Below, in pieces: positions 51,234 through 60,829 of a DNA stretch of 64,000 nt. Below the pieces are notes generated by a model. The model saw only the letters and a list, made by a program, of their open reading frames with translations. It searched no databases and was not told where the DNA came from. The stretch comes from Ulvibacterium sp965248315 (GTDB lineage: Bacteria > Bacteroidota > Bacteroidia > Flavobacteriales > Flavobacteriaceae). The number at the start of each line of letters is the position of its first letter. Position 1 is the stretch's first letter. Made by a program: the position numbers and the translations under genes. The stretch covers positions 3,596,001 through 3,660,000 of the forward strand of contig NZ_CBDFIX010000002.1 in the NCBI RefSeq assembly GCF_965248315.1. The letters run 5' to 3'.

Positions 51234-52186
51234 TCCCGCTTTAGTATAAATTCCACCTCGGCCTCCAAAAGATTGGCACTGTAGATGTCCTTTGGGCTCT
51301 TTGCCAATTTCAGGGAAAGTGCTTTTGCGTTATCTTCTTTTACCACTCCATAATCTGCTACAACTTGAAAATTGGATTTTTCCAAATTCCTCAGTTCCTT
51401 AATCTTGGCCTTGCACAAAATGGAGACACTATCCGGAAAAGTTCTGATCTGGGTTCCTTCCGGTAGGTTTATCACCTCTATGGGAACTTGAATCACTTTT
51501 TCGGAAAAACGGGCAATCTTACCCTTTATGGAAACAGATTCGGAAGAAAACGTGGTATGCTTTAATTGCTGAGGCCTTATGATCATTACTTTTCTGGCGA
51601 AGTCGCTAGTAAGTTCGTTCAATTGTAATTTGGAGCTCTTGACACTTTGGATGGTATCAATTTCCCCCTTAGGTCCTGTTATGGTTATTTTTTCGGGCTG
51701 TACCTCAAGATCACCATCCAACAAATAGTTCTGCACAAGATTCAGCTTTATCTGAGGGCTTACGGGAACTTCCTTGGATGTAAGTTTTAGGAAATCAAGG
51801 AAAAGGGTGTCCCTGTCCATTTCCAAAAGGGTCATTGAGCCAGAAAGTTGTCTTTCAATCTGTTTGCGATAAACTTCTTGCGGGACATAAAACTTAGAAT
51901 GGGTCATTTCCATCTGGGATAAATCAATCTTTACGGATTTATTCTTAAAATTGAAGCCAAGGAATTGGAATCCGACAGCTCTCAATTTTACATTTACCGT
52001 ATTCTTAGAGGCCTCATCCAACAAAAGGCTGTCCGGTACCTTCACATATTCCAAATTAAAAACCGCGTTACTTACATAATCCTCGGACAAGTTACTTATA
52101 AACCAAGCTAGGCCAGAGCAAAGCAAAAACAATAGGAATATTTTTGCCTTTCGTTTCTTTAAGCTCCGCTTTATCTTGTTTATCAC
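51230..52186 (-). CDS. YbbR-like domain protein
   Basis: A 318-residue protein with a basic N terminus, one membrane anchor (about 15-31) and a periplasmic/extracytosolic array of YbbR-type beta domains (PVSPQIKLNLVQNYLLDGDLEVQPEKITITGPKGEID-type repeats in pieces such as ITITGPKGEID and TQIRTFPDSVSILCKAK). YbbR proteins often accompany the CdaA di-AMP cyclase; here the neighbours are coaE and a glycosyltransferase, so that link is not supported locally. GTG start at 52186, one base after the previous stop. Function unclear. Confidence 0.85.
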   Translation of the reverse strand: MINKIKRSLKKRKAKIFLLFLLCSGLAWFISNLSEDYVSNAVFNLEYVKVPDSLLLDEASKNTVNVKLRAVGFQFLGFNFKNKSVKIDLSQMEMTHSKFYVPQEVYRKQIERQLSGSMTLLEMDRDTLFLDFLKLTSKEVPVSPQIKLNLVQNYLLDGDLEVQPEKITITGPKGEIDTIQSVKSSKLQLNELTSDFARKVMIIRPQQLKHTTFSSESVSIKGKIARFSEKVIQVPIEVINLPEGTQIRTFPDSVSILCKAKIKELRNLEKSNFQVVADYGVVKEDNAKALSLKLAKSPKDIYSANLLEAEVEFILKRE

Positions 52187-52187
52187 C

Positions 52188-53198
52188 TTATCCGTCTGTT
52201 TTAAAGAACAGTTTTGGGAACAGTTCCCAAGGCTGTCGTTTGCTAAAATTAACCCAAATGGTCGACTTTAGAAAACCGTACCCATAACCGAAAAATTGTA
52301 TGCATACCGCCAACAGGGAAAGAAGGGCCACTGACAAGTTTTTCGTTTTTAGCAACGCATCCAAAAAAAGCAAGACGAAATAAATACCGTAACATAGGAT
52401 GGGAAGAAACACTCCAACGGTTAATAATAGTACAGACAACAGTAAACCCAAACAAAAAAAAGTGGGAAACCAATAGGTCATTTTTGAGGTCCTGGGATGC
52501 CATTTGTTTAAAATGGGGCGGACCATTCCAAACTTGTTCACTTGAATATAAAATTTGTTCCAATCAATTCGGCGTTTGTGGTACACATAAGCTTCCGGAA
52601 TCAATTTTGTCCTGTATCCCCTGTTCCAAATACGAATGGTAAGATCCGGGTCTTCCCCTGGATGGATATTTCCAAATCCCCCAACATCTTCAAAAGCTTT
52701 TTTAGAAATGCCCATATTAAAACTTCTGGGTTGAAATTTGCCCAGACTTTTTTTGTTGCCCCGTATTCCTCCAGTGCTTAAAATAGAGGTCATGGCGTAG
52801 TTGATCGCTTTTTGGACCAAGCTAAATGATTCATGCGCGGCATCTGGTCCACCAAAGCAATGCACGAACTCCTGTCGAAGTGATTTTTCAACTTCCTCCA
52901 AATACCCTTGGGGCAAAATACAATCGGAGTCCAGTATAATGAAGTAATCTCCTTTGGCTTTTTGCATCCCATAATTGCGGGAATCCCCAGGTCCTGAATT
53001 GGCTTTTTGGAAATAGGAAATCGTAAGTCGGTCACTAAACTCTAGGACTACATTTTTAGAGTCCACTGTGGAACCATCCTCAATAATTACAACTTCGTAA
53101 GGTTTGGTAAAGGTCTGTTGCACCATACTCTCCAATAGCTCCCTTATTTCTTCTGGGCGATTATATACGGGAATTACAAAGGAAAACGAGAGGTTCAT
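52188..53198 (-). CDS. Glycosyltransferase family 2
   Basis: A 336-residue GT-A fold transferase with C-terminal membrane helices. ATG 53198 is preferred to an in-frame TTG two codons upstream. Features: FVIPVYNRPEEIRELLESM, IIEDGSTVDS, metal-binding LDSDCILPQGYL, NMGISKKAFEDVGGFG and GEDPDLTIRIWNRG (catalytic acid region). Three hydrophobic segments follow residue 240. Likely adds a sugar to a lipid or polysaccharide precursor; acceptor unknown. It heads the GT-ybbR-coaE transcript and reads away from fabI's terminator. Confidence 0.9.
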   Translation of the reverse strand: MNLSFSFVIPVYNRPEEIRELLESMVQQTFTKPYEVVIIEDGSTVDSKNVVLEFSDRLTISYFQKANSGPGDSRNYGMQKAKGDYFIILDSDCILPQGYLEEVEKSLRQEFVHCFGGPDAAHESFSLVQKAINYAMTSILSTGGIRGNKKSLGKFQPRSFNMGISKKAFEDVGGFGNIHPGEDPDLTIRIWNRGYRTKLIPEAYVYHKRRIDWNKFYIQVNKFGMVRPILNKWHPRTSKMTYWFPTFFCLGLLLSVLLLTVGVFLPILCYGIYFVLLFLDALLKTKNLSVALLSLLAVCIQFFGYGYGFLKSTIWVNFSKRQPWELFPKLFFKTDG

Positions 53199-53217
53199 AG
53201 GCAAATTCTAAAAAAGC

Positions 53218-53246
53218 AAAAGCCATGCACTGAGTGCATGGCTTTT
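53218..53246 (-). terminator. Terminator of fabI
   Basis: Perfect 13-base arms (53218-53230, 53234-53246) with a TGA loop; the minus-strand U run comes from the A tract at 53211-53220. It is the only signal in the gap before the glycosyltransferase gene. Confidence 0.85.
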
Positions 53247-53262
53247 AAAGGAACTATATGTT

Positions 53263-54075
53263 TTATTTTGAAAATGCATCGACAACTTCTTGACTCACGC
53301 CCGTATGGGAAAAGCCCCCGTCGTGAAAGAGGTTCTGCATGGTCACTTTTTTGGTAAGGTCGGAAAATAATGACACGGTATAATCGGCACAGTCATCGGC
53401 GGTTGCATTGCCTAAGGGAGACATTTTTTCCGCATAGCTGATAAATCCGTCAAACCCCTTAATACCTTGCCCTGCCGTGGTAGCCGTGGGAGATTGGGAA
53501 ATGGTATTTACCCTTACTTTTTTCTCTTTCCCGAAAAAGTATCCAAAGCTACGGGCTACAGATTCCAAATAGGCCTTGTTATCCGCCATATCATTGTAAT
53601 CCGGAAAGCTCCGTTGCGCGGCAATATAGGTCAATGCTACCACACTCCCCCATTCATTCATGGCATCGGCCTTATAAAGGCTTTGCATCACCTTGTGAAA
53701 GGAAAGCGCGGAAACGTCCCATCCCTTTGCGGTAAAATCATAGTTCTCATCTGTATACTGCCTACCCTTACGGACATTAACGGACATTCCGATTGAGTGC
53801 AGTACAAAATCCAATTTTCCGCCAAGGATTTCCATGGATTTGGATACCAAATTGTTCAGATCATCCTCGTTGGTGGCATCGGCCGGTACTATTTCCGAAC
53901 CTGTGCTTTGGGCCAAGTCTTTAATTTGACCCATTCGCATGGCAATGGGTGCATTGGTCAGTACAAAGGTCCCACCTTCCTCATGAACCCGTTGCGCGGT
54001 TTTCCATGCTATTGAATTGGCATCCAATGCCCCAAAAATAATCCCTTTTTTGCCTTTCAGTAAGTTATAAGCCAT
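53263..54075 (-). CDS. fabI: Enoyl-ACP reductase FabI
   Basis: NADH-dependent last reduction in fatty-acid elongation. 270 residues of the SDR-like FabI type: GKKGIIFGALDANSIAWKTAQ (nucleotide binding), VLHSIGMS, catalytic Tyr/Lys in YNDMADNK with FabI spacing, and PTATTAGQGIKGF plus DGGFSHTGVS near the C terminus. No acyl-carrier or other fab gene is adjacent. Monocistronic, with its own strong terminator. Confidence 0.96.
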   Translation of the reverse strand: MAYNLLKGKKGIIFGALDANSIAWKTAQRVHEEGGTFVLTNAPIAMRMGQIKDLAQSTGSEIVPADATNEDDLNNLVSKSMEILGGKLDFVLHSIGMSVNVRKGRQYTDENYDFTAKGWDVSALSFHKVMQSLYKADAMNEWGSVVALTYIAAQRSFPDYNDMADNKAYLESVARSFGYFFGKEKKVRVNTISQSPTATTAGQGIKGFDGFISYAEKMSPLGNATADDCADYTVSLFSDLTKKVTMQNLFHDGGFSHTGVSQEVVDAFSK

Positions 54076-54181
54076 ATATACGGTTTCTTAGGTTGATGCG
54101 CAAAGATATTAAAATTAACTACGGCTTTCGTTTGCGAAAACATGGAAAAAATTCAAATTCCAATGTGCTGCCTTGCCTTTT

Positions 54182-55834
54182 TTAATTTAAGAGTTGTCTG
54201 GCATGTGCCATGGCCGAATCTGTTAGATCCTTCCCCCCCAACATTTCAGCAAGTTCCACAACCCTTTCGTCCAAATTCAACTTTTTCATTTGGGTACGGG
54301 TAGTTCCATTTTCTTCGGTTTTATACACCTTAAAATGATGGTCGCCCTTTGAGGCCACTTGTGGTAAATGTGTAATTGAAAAGACTTGCATAGTTTTGCT
54401 CATGCCCTGCATAATATCCCCCATCCGATTGGAAATTTCCCCAGATACTCCTGTATCGATTTCATCGAACATGATGGTCGGTAAATTTTCGTATTGCGCC
54501 AAAACAGCCTTTATAGACAACATAATACGTGAAAGTTCACCACCTGAAGCTACTTTTTTTAAGTCGCCGAAGTCCGTCCCCGCGTTCGCCGAAAAAAGAA
54601 AAACCAAGTCGTTCTTTCCATTAACCTTAAAATTTTGCGAATCCTGTATCTCCAATTTAAAGGTTGCACTAGGCATGCCCAAAGAAGCCAAACTCTTTTC
54701 CAATTGCTGCTTTAATTCGGGGAGAACTTTCAATCTACGTTTTCCCAAAGTATCGGCAATTTGTACCAGAGCCTCTTTTTTAACTTCCAATTGCGCCTCT
54801 TTTTCAGCTATGGAGGCATCCAAATTTTCAGTAGCCGATACTTTTTGGCCCAATTCCGATTTAATAACCAAAAGCTCCGTTACGTCTTGGGCTCCATGTT
54901 TTTTCTGAAGGTCGTATAGCAATTGTAGCTTTGCACCTGTTTCTTCCAACAATTTTGGATTGGCTTCTACTTGCTCAAGATAGGATTCCAGTTCGGAACC
55001 GAGATCATCGATTTCTAAGTATATGGATTGTATCCGCTCGTCCAATTTGCCAAATTGATTGCCAAAACTTGACAACTTACTAGAAACTTGTTTTAATTCC
55101 AACAACAGATTAATGACCCCTACCTGCTCATCGTTCAGCAATTGATGTCCCTTTGAGAGTTGCTCCAAAATGGTCTCCACATTGCTCAACTGTTCGTATT
55201 GTTCTTCAAGCTCTTCCTGTATTCCAGTTTCCAAAGGCGCTGCTTTCAATTCCTGCAGCAAAAAATTGTTATAGTCGTGTTCCTTTATGGCATTCTTCTG
55301 AAATTCTAAAAGCTGTTCAAGCTCTTTCGAAGTATTTTGATAGTCGCTCAACTTATCCGAATACTCGGAAACGATTTTTTTGTTGTCCGCTAGGGCATCG
55401 ATTACCTTTAGTTGGAAATCGTTTTCCGTAAGGCGTAAGGTCTGATGTTGCGAATGCACATCGATTAGGCTATCCCCCAACCGGGAAAGTATGCCCAAAG
55501 TAACCGGAGTATCGTTGATAAAGGCCCTGGACTTACCACTGGGCAAGATTTCACGACGTATAATAGTCTTGGGGTCATAGTCCAGGTCATTTTCCTCAAA
55601 AAGCGTTTTTAAATTGTATTTTTCGATTTCAAATTCTGCCTCGACGATACATTTTTTTTCCTCGTTCCGAAGAGAGGAAAGATCGGCACGCTTACCCAAG
55701 ACCAAGGACAATCCACCCAATAAAATGGATTTACCAGCTCCGGTTTCCCCGGTAATACAACTGAAACCTTGCGTGAAGGAAACGTTTATATCATCTATAA
55801 GGGCGTAATTTTTTATAAGAAGGTTGTTGAGCAA
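54182..55834 (-). CDS. recN: DNA repair protein RecN
   Basis: SMC-like ATPase that aligns DNA ends in double-strand break repair. 550 residues: N-terminal Walker A GETGAGKSILLGGLSLVLG, a long antiparallel coiled coil (about 150-370, heptads of Leu/Glu/Lys), and a C-terminal head with SGGELSRIMLSIKAV (signature), Walker B IMFDEIDTG and the switch-region HLPQVAS. Reads in the same direction as porD upstream with a 59-base gap. Confidence 0.95.
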   Translation of the reverse strand: MLNNLLIKNYALIDDINVSFTQGFSCITGETGAGKSILLGGLSLVLGKRADLSSLRNEEKKCIVEAEFEIEKYNLKTLFEENDLDYDPKTIIRREILPSGKSRAFINDTPVTLGILSRLGDSLIDVHSQHQTLRLTENDFQLKVIDALADNKKIVSEYSDKLSDYQNTSKELEQLLEFQKNAIKEHDYNNFLLQELKAAPLETGIQEELEEQYEQLSNVETILEQLSKGHQLLNDEQVGVINLLLELKQVSSKLSSFGNQFGKLDERIQSIYLEIDDLGSELESYLEQVEANPKLLEETGAKLQLLYDLQKKHGAQDVTELLVIKSELGQKVSATENLDASIAEKEAQLEVKKEALVQIADTLGKRRLKVLPELKQQLEKSLASLGMPSATFKLEIQDSQNFKVNGKNDLVFLFSANAGTDFGDLKKVASGGELSRIMLSIKAVLAQYENLPTIMFDEIDTGVSGEISNRMGDIMQGMSKTMQVFSITHLPQVASKGDHHFKVYKTEENGTTRTQMKKLNLDERVVELAEMLGGKDLTDSAMAHARQLLN

Positions 55835-55893
55835 GGCACTGGTCTATTAGTGCAGCAAAGATAATTGATATTCCGATGAAAAAATGGGAAGGA

Positions 55894-56781
55894 TCAGTAT
55901 TTTATATCATTCCAAGTACTGGAATATAGCGGAGCAATACGGTTAAGGGTTTCCTTTAACTTTACGATATCCACTTTGGGACCGTCCGAAAATATATTTT
56001 GAATTTCCTCGGATTTAGCATCAAAAAAAGTCTGGACTAAAAATGCGTTTGGTCTACGTTTTATCATGGTCTCGAACAAGTTCATGGTACCAGCAATGAC
56101 CTGTTTCCCGGTACTGTTGTTATCCCCAAAAATATCCAGACCCTTTCTATGGTAATTGTACATGGCCACTCGATATTCCCTGAAGGTATTGGAAAGCAGA
56201 TTGTCCACGAGCTCAAAGCGACTGCGGTTACTGGATTGACTCCACCCTGCCGAATTACTCCCTTGCGCCTGGGTAACAATGCCTTGTGCCGTTCTGTAGT
56301 GTTCGGTACCCCCCTCCAATGAGAAGGTATCCGCATCCAGCCCCAAAATGATGTATACGTAGTACGAGATTACACTCACCAAATTGGACTCGTAAACATT
56401 CTGATTAAAGAAGAGAGGTTGATATTCGATATATTCAAAATTGAATTGATTGTCCTTGTAATTGAAGATCGGTGTTTCATAGGAGGTGTTAAATACAGGC
56501 CGAGAGGATTGAATCTGTATGTTGGCTTCAAATCGATTATTCTCAAAATTGGTTACCGTAATGAACATTTGGGCATTTACCCTTTCGTTTTCCTGATATA
56601 CCCTGTTCGTCCATTTGTTCTTATTGATAAAGTCCGTCAGGGAACGCTCCAAGGTTACGAATATCTGTTGGTTGGTCTGCGAAACCTGATCCGAATTTAC
56701 AGTAACTGTACAGTTCATTTCCTGTGCCAGTGCACCTGAAAAAAACACGGAACAAAACAAGACGATTAGAATGCTACGCAT
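55894..56781 (-). CDS. porD: Type IX secretion protein PorD (DUF4835)
   Basis: A 295-residue secreted protein with a Sec signal (hydrophobic 4-18, cleaved after ALA) of the DUF4835 family, called PorD in the type IX secretion literature. Characteristic parts: MNCTVTVNSDQVSQTNQQIF, YYVYIILGLDADTF, and NLFETMIKRRPNAFLVQTFFDAKSEEI. Its presence with a PorP-like gene supports a type IX secretion system in this organism. It overlaps the coaBC stop by eight bases and is co-transcribed with coaBC, rpoZ and bamD. Confidence 0.9.
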   Translation of the reverse strand: MRSILIVLFCSVFFSGALAQEMNCTVTVNSDQVSQTNQQIFVTLERSLTDFINKNKWTNRVYQENERVNAQMFITVTNFENNRFEANIQIQSSRPVFNTSYETPIFNYKDNQFNFEYIEYQPLFFNQNVYESNLVSVISYYVYIILGLDADTFSLEGGTEHYRTAQGIVTQAQGSNSAGWSQSSNRSRFELVDNLLSNTFREYRVAMYNYHRKGLDIFGDNNSTGKQVIAGTMNLFETMIKRRPNAFLVQTFFDAKSEEIQNIFSDGPKVDIVKLKETLNRIAPLYSSTWNDIKY

Positions 56782-57979
56782 GGATTCTGTTGATAATTTC
56801 CTTAAGGATGTCAGAGGCTACCGCCGACTTCTCCTTTACATCAAACGCGGTTAAGTTTAAATTCTTGTCTATAAAGGTGATTTTATTGGTCGGTTTTCCA
56901 AAACCGGCCCCAGAATCGTTTAGGGAATTCAGTACTATGGCATCCAAATTCTTTTTTTTCAGTTTTTTCTTTGCATTCTCAATTTCATTTTCGGTCTCCA
57001 ATGCAAATCCCACCAAATATTGTTTTTGCTTTTTTTCTCCCAAGGACAATAAAATATCTTTGTTCTTGACTAGGTCAATGGTCAGTTCGTTCTCTTTCTT
57101 TTTTATTTTTTGCTCGGCCACGGTTCTTGGTCGATAATCGGATACAGCTGCCGCAGAAATGACAATGTCCATTTCCGGGTAATGGGAATGCGCCATATCA
57201 TACATCTGTTCCGCGGAAACTACCTTATGAAGATCGATCTCTGAATGGCTTATGCTCAAATGCGAAGGTCCAGATATCAGAATTACCTGGGCACCAAGAT
57301 TGGCAGCGACTTTTGCAATTTCATAGCCCATAAGACCGGAAGAATGGTTTCCAATAAACCGCACAGGGTCAATGGCCTCATATGTGGGCCCTGCCGTAAC
57401 TAGTACTTTTTTATTTTGCAATGGCAATCCTTGTATCAGATGTTCCTGTATAAAGGCAAGAATGTCCTCCGGCTCCGCCATGCGTCCTTCTCCATATAAT
57501 CCGCTGGCCAATTCTCCAGAGGTAGCCGGTATGATTACATTTCCAAAAGACTGCAATTTATCGAAGGATACCCTTGTGGTTGGATGTTTGTACATATCCA
57601 AATCCATGGCCGGGGCGAAGAAAATCGGACATTTAGCCGAAAGATATATAGCCAATAATAGGTTGTCGCAAACACCATTGGCCATTTTGGATAAGGTATT
57701 GGCAGTCGCCGGAGCTACTACCATTAGGTCTGCCCATAATCCAAGTTCTACATGGTTGTTCCAATCCGTCGTATGGTCTTCCTCTTTAACAAATGAGGTC
57801 AATACCGGGTTCTTGGAAAGAGTGGCCAGGGTCAAGGGAGAAACAAAAGAGCTGGCACTCTCCGTCAAAACAACTTTGACATTGGCACCAGCTTTGATCA
57901 ATAAACGGACGAGAAAGGTGGTCTTATAAGCTGCAATCCCTCCGGTAATACCTAAGAGGATGTTTTTGCCGCCCAACAT
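56774..57979 (-). CDS. coaBC: Bifunctional phosphopantothenoylcysteine decarboxylase/phosphopantothenate-cysteine ligase
   Basis: Makes 4'-phosphopantetheine from phosphopantothenate in two steps of CoA synthesis. 401 residues. CoaC half: LGGKNILLGITGGIAAYKTTFL, catalytic His in ELGLWADLMVVAPATANT context and the KCPIFFAPAMDLDMY flavin/substrate loop. CoaB half from about 190: NKKVLVTAGPTYEAIDPVRFIGNHSSGLMGYEIA, AAVSDYRP and KKKNLDAIVLNSLNDSGAGF. Three bases separate its start from the rpoZ stop. Confidence 0.96.
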   Translation of the reverse strand: MLGGKNILLGITGGIAAYKTTFLVRLLIKAGANVKVVLTESASSFVSPLTLATLSKNPVLTSFVKEEDHTTDWNNHVELGLWADLMVVAPATANTLSKMANGVCDNLLLAIYLSAKCPIFFAPAMDLDMYKHPTTRVSFDKLQSFGNVIIPATSGELASGLYGEGRMAEPEDILAFIQEHLIQGLPLQNKKVLVTAGPTYEAIDPVRFIGNHSSGLMGYEIAKVAANLGAQVILISGPSHLSISHSEIDLHKVVSAEQMYDMAHSHYPEMDIVISAAAVSDYRPRTVAEQKIKKKENELTIDLVKNKDILLSLGEKKQKQYLVGFALETENEIENAKKKLKKKNLDAIVLNSLNDSGAGFGKPTNKITFIDKNLNLTAFDVKEKSAVASDILKEIINRIHA

Positions 57980-57982
57980 GGT

Positions 57983-58315
57983 CTAAGCGTCTTTCTCCGT
58001 GTTTCTATGATATATTTTATCCTGTAGCCATTCTTCTATGGCCAGAGCGTGTGGTTTTGGTAGCTTCTCATAGAATTTGGATACCTCAATTTGTTCTTTG
58101 TTCTCAAAAACCTCTTCCAAACTATCACTGTAGGTGGCGAATTCCTCCAGCTTTTCCAACAGTTCCTTTTTAATTTCAGAGTTTATCTGCACCGCTCTTT
58201 TGGCGGTTATGGAAATAGCCTCGTAAATGTTATCTGTTTTTTCATCAAACTCGTTCTTGTTGATGGTAATGGTTGAGACTGGAGCTTTCGAATTTTTTAA
58301 ATCGTTCATATTCAT
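57983..58315 (-). CDS. rpoZ: RNA polymerase omega subunit
   Basis: The 110-residue bacteroidete form of omega, which helps assemble RNA polymerase. Matching pieces are SKAPVSTITINKNEFDEKTDNIYEAISI and SKRA-type helix (ISITAKRAVQINSEIKKEL), then FENKEQIEVSKFYEKLPKPHALAIEEWL. The bacteroidete form is longer than the E. coli protein. It lies between coaBC and bamD with 3- and 11-base gaps. Confidence 0.88.
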   Translation of the reverse strand: MNMNDLKNSKAPVSTITINKNEFDEKTDNIYEAISITAKRAVQINSEIKKELLEKLEEFATYSDSLEEVFENKEQIEVSKFYEKLPKPHALAIEEWLQDKIYHRNTEKDA

Positions 58316-58326
58316 CTGGAATAATG

Positions 58327-59181
58327 TTATTTAGCTTCCTTACTTGTATTTATTAGCGTACTGTTATTGAGTTCCTTTTCTATGGTCTCCAAAAGATCAT
58401 CGGCTTTTTCCGCATATTTGGTTTCCGGATATTGCTTTTTCAGCGCGTTGTAAGCAGCCTTTGCAGTTTGCAACCGCTCAGGTTTTAAGGACTCAAAGCT
58501 GTTCAATGCCAAATTGGTGGTGGCTTCTACCTTAACATAAAAGGCCTCTTCGCGGTAAATGGAACCCGGAAAGTCCGAAACAAAATTGTCCAAGGAGGCA
58601 ACAGCGGACTTCAACATATCATAGTTAAATTCACCCAATTTATTGTACTGCTTGGCAATCTCAAAAGCCTTTTTTTCCTTTTTCGTAGTAAGTTCCTGAG
58701 CCATGTCGTTGGCCTGGCCAAAAAATTCCGAATCCGGATAAGCATTTATAAATGTCTGTAATTTTGCCAGGGCCTTGTCTGTGTCCGTTTGATCCAAGGA
58801 ATATTCGGGAGATAGCTCATAGTAGCTTTTAGCACCTAGGAAAGAGGCCTCCGGAACTTTTTCACTTTTGGGATAGGATTTTATAAACCGCTCAAACTGG
58901 TAGCCGGCCATGTTAAAATCCTCTCGTTGAAAATAGGTGTTCGCCAAAAAGAACAAGACCCGTTCGCCCTGTGGCTTTCCTACATACTTGGGGGCTATTT
59001 GTTCGAAGAGACGATTGGCGCGTTTATAATCTTCCTCCTCGTAGTACTTCTGGGCCAAATCATACTTTGCCTTCACTTCTTCGTTTTTAAGTACTTTTTG
59101 ATATTCACTACAGGACTGAAGGGCAAATAAAAAACTTGCTACCATCAAAAAACAGGAAAGTCTACCGATTTTCGAAAACAT
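58327..59181 (-). CDS. bamD: Outer-membrane assembly lipoprotein BamD
   Basis: Lipoprotein of the BAM complex that inserts beta-barrel proteins. Signal ending FALQSCSEYQ gives a lipid Cys near residue 24. The mature 260 residues are TPR repeats (YDLAQKYYEEEDYKRANRLFEQIAPKY, FLANTYFQREDFNMAGYQFERFIKSYP, EASFLGAKSYYELSPEYSLDQ) as in BamD/YfiO. A C-terminal Asn/Ser-rich tail follows. The 119-base gap to dapA upstream may hold its own promoter. Confidence 0.93.
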   Translation of the reverse strand: MFSKIGRLSCFLMVASFLFALQSCSEYQKVLKNEEVKAKYDLAQKYYEEEDYKRANRLFEQIAPKYVGKPQGERVLFFLANTYFQREDFNMAGYQFERFIKSYPKSEKVPEASFLGAKSYYELSPEYSLDQTDTDKALAKLQTFINAYPDSEFFGQANDMAQELTTKKEKKAFEIAKQYNKLGEFNYDMLKSAVASLDNFVSDFPGSIYREEAFYVKVEATTNLALNSFESLKPERLQTAKAAYNALKKQYPETKYAEKADDLLETIEKELNNSTLINTSKEAK

Positions 59182-59300
59182 TTTGCAAAATTAGGGATTC
59201 TCAATGGATATAAAAAACAAATTATATAACGCTAAAATAACGTCTTGTTTTATGTTCTCTATATTTTTAGCTAAGATTTAACGTTCTGAACCCAAATGAT

Positions 59301-60194
59301 TTAGGCATGGACCTCGCTAAGAGGCAAGACAAAATCCTTCAGAATTCGCTTTAATTGTGGCGTTGCTTCAACAAGGGGGAGACGGACGGTGGCGGCGCAC
59401 AAACCTAATATCTCAAAAACTGCCTTGATACCAGCCGGATTGCCTTCCTGAAAAATAAGGGACATTCCCTCTTGAAGTTTATAATGCAGTGCATACGCCT
59501 CGTCCGGTCTGTTTTCAAGACCCAGGCGAATCATATTGGAGAATTCCCTTGGGATACCCTGTCCTAAAACAGAAATCACTCCGGATCCTCCCGCCAATAC
59601 TGTGGGTAATGCCGTGATATCATCCCCGGATATCACCATAAAATCCTTCGGCTTTTTCTGCATAATATCCATCACCTGTATCATATCGCCCGAGGCCTCC
59701 TTAATACCAACAATGTTTTCAAAATCATGGGCCAATCGAAGCACAGTACTTGGCAACATATTACTGCCCGTTCTACCCGGAACATTATATAATATAATAG
59801 GCTTGTTGGTTACTTCGGAAATGGATTTGAAGTGTTGGTAAATCCCTTCTTGGGTAGGTTTATTATAATATGGGGATACTGAAAGTATCGCTTCAAAATG
59901 GTCCGACTCAAAAGCCTTTACCTCATCCACGATCCTGTAGGTACTATTTCCACCTATCCCCAAGACCAAGGGAAGCCTCCCTGCATTTGCAGAAATAACA
60001 GCCTCCATGACTATTTGTTTTTCGGCCTTGTTCAAGGTAACGGATTCACCGGTAGTACCCAGCACTACCAAATAATCCACTCCCCCATCAACACAATAGT
60101 CAACAATACGTTCCAGGGCTTTGGTGTCTATAGAAAAATCCTCATTAAATGGGGTCACCAATGCAACACCAGTACCTTTTATGCTATCCATCAT
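59301..60194 (-). CDS. dapA: 4-hydroxy-tetrahydrodipicolinate synthase
   Basis: Condenses pyruvate with aspartate semialdehyde in lysine and meso-diaminopimelate synthesis. 297 residues. VALVTPFNEDFSID, GTTGESVTLN, Schiff-base Lys in IVGIKEASGDM, catalytic Tyr in ILYNVPGRTGSNML and ISGDDITALPTVLAGGSGVISV are typical. The start ATG 60194 overlaps the TAA of the upstream gene (TAATG). A second Met directly follows. Confidence 0.96.
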   Translation of the reverse strand: MMDSIKGTGVALVTPFNEDFSIDTKALERIVDYCVDGGVDYLVVLGTTGESVTLNKAEKQIVMEAVISANAGRLPLVLGIGGNSTYRIVDEVKAFESDHFEAILSVSPYYNKPTQEGIYQHFKSISEVTNKPIILYNVPGRTGSNMLPSTVLRLAHDFENIVGIKEASGDMIQVMDIMQKKPKDFMVISGDDITALPTVLAGGSGVISVLGQGIPREFSNMIRLGLENRPDEAYALHYKLQEGMSLIFQEGNPAGIKAVFEILGLCAATVRLPLVEATPQLKRILKDFVLPLSEVHA

Positions 60195-60724
60195 TAAATC
60201 TCGTTAAGTACGCCCAGATACTTTTTCAGTTCCATCTTAAAAGTCTTAAAATCCTTCAGGGGTAAATTCAATATGATATCATTAAAACTTTGATCTACAT
60301 TTTTAAATCCTACCCTAACACGGGCCTTGGTCTTTATGCTCATCAATTGAATGAGCAAATTCTCCTCATCAAAATAATTGACCAATAAATCATATTCCCT
60401 ACTCAAAAATTCAAGGGCGTAACTGTTTTCAATATTTCCGTTCCAACCCAAATCCTTGTCCGAAAATACAGGAGTGGAATAGGGGGAATTTTTATCATAA
60501 TAGCTTTTGTATCCAATGATTTTTACGGCATTGGGCCTTAGCTTATATTCCTCTACAAATTCAAAAAATACCTCGGCCTTATCAAATTTATCGAGATCTA
60601 CGATACAACCTACCGAGGTGATACCACTACTCCGATTTACAATCGGTGCAGGTTTGTCCATTTCTTCCTTTAGGAATTTAACGGCGGATTTATGCTTGAA
60701 TTTATCTTTTATTCCCTTAAACAT
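60194..60724 (-). CDS. DUF6913-family protein
   Basis: A 176-residue cytoplasmic protein of the bacteroidete family DUF6913: basic N terminus (MFKGIKDKFKHKSAVKFL), a central alpha/beta region (VGCIVDLDKFDKAEVFFEF, ALEFLSREYDLLVNYFDEENLLIQLMSIKT) and a basic C-terminal part ending KKYLGVLNEI. No catalytic motif; function unknown. Overlaps dapA by one base and probably is translated with it. Divergent from the 5'-nucleotidase genes. Confidence 0.8.
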   Translation of the reverse strand: MFKGIKDKFKHKSAVKFLKEEMDKPAPIVNRSSGITSVGCIVDLDKFDKAEVFFEFVEEYKLRPNAVKIIGYKSYYDKNSPYSTPVFSDKDLGWNGNIENSYALEFLSREYDLLVNYFDEENLLIQLMSIKTKARVRVGFKNVDQSFNDIILNLPLKDFKTFKMELKKYLGVLNEI

Positions 60725-60829
60725 TTACTTTTACATTTTGTAGGCTTTCTAGTCCTTGATTTCAAAAAACGGGGTTCTACAAATGTAAAGAATATCCACG
60801 CATATCCATTTGCTAAGATAGAAAGGTTT

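Noticed and set aside
54396..54908. 170-codon plus-strand ORF inside recN
   Set aside because: It mirrors the recN reading frame on the other strand; Ser/Phe-rich composition is that of an antisense shadow.
57372..57929. 185-codon plus-strand ORF opposite coaBC
   Set aside because: Lies wholly within a conserved gene and has shadow composition.
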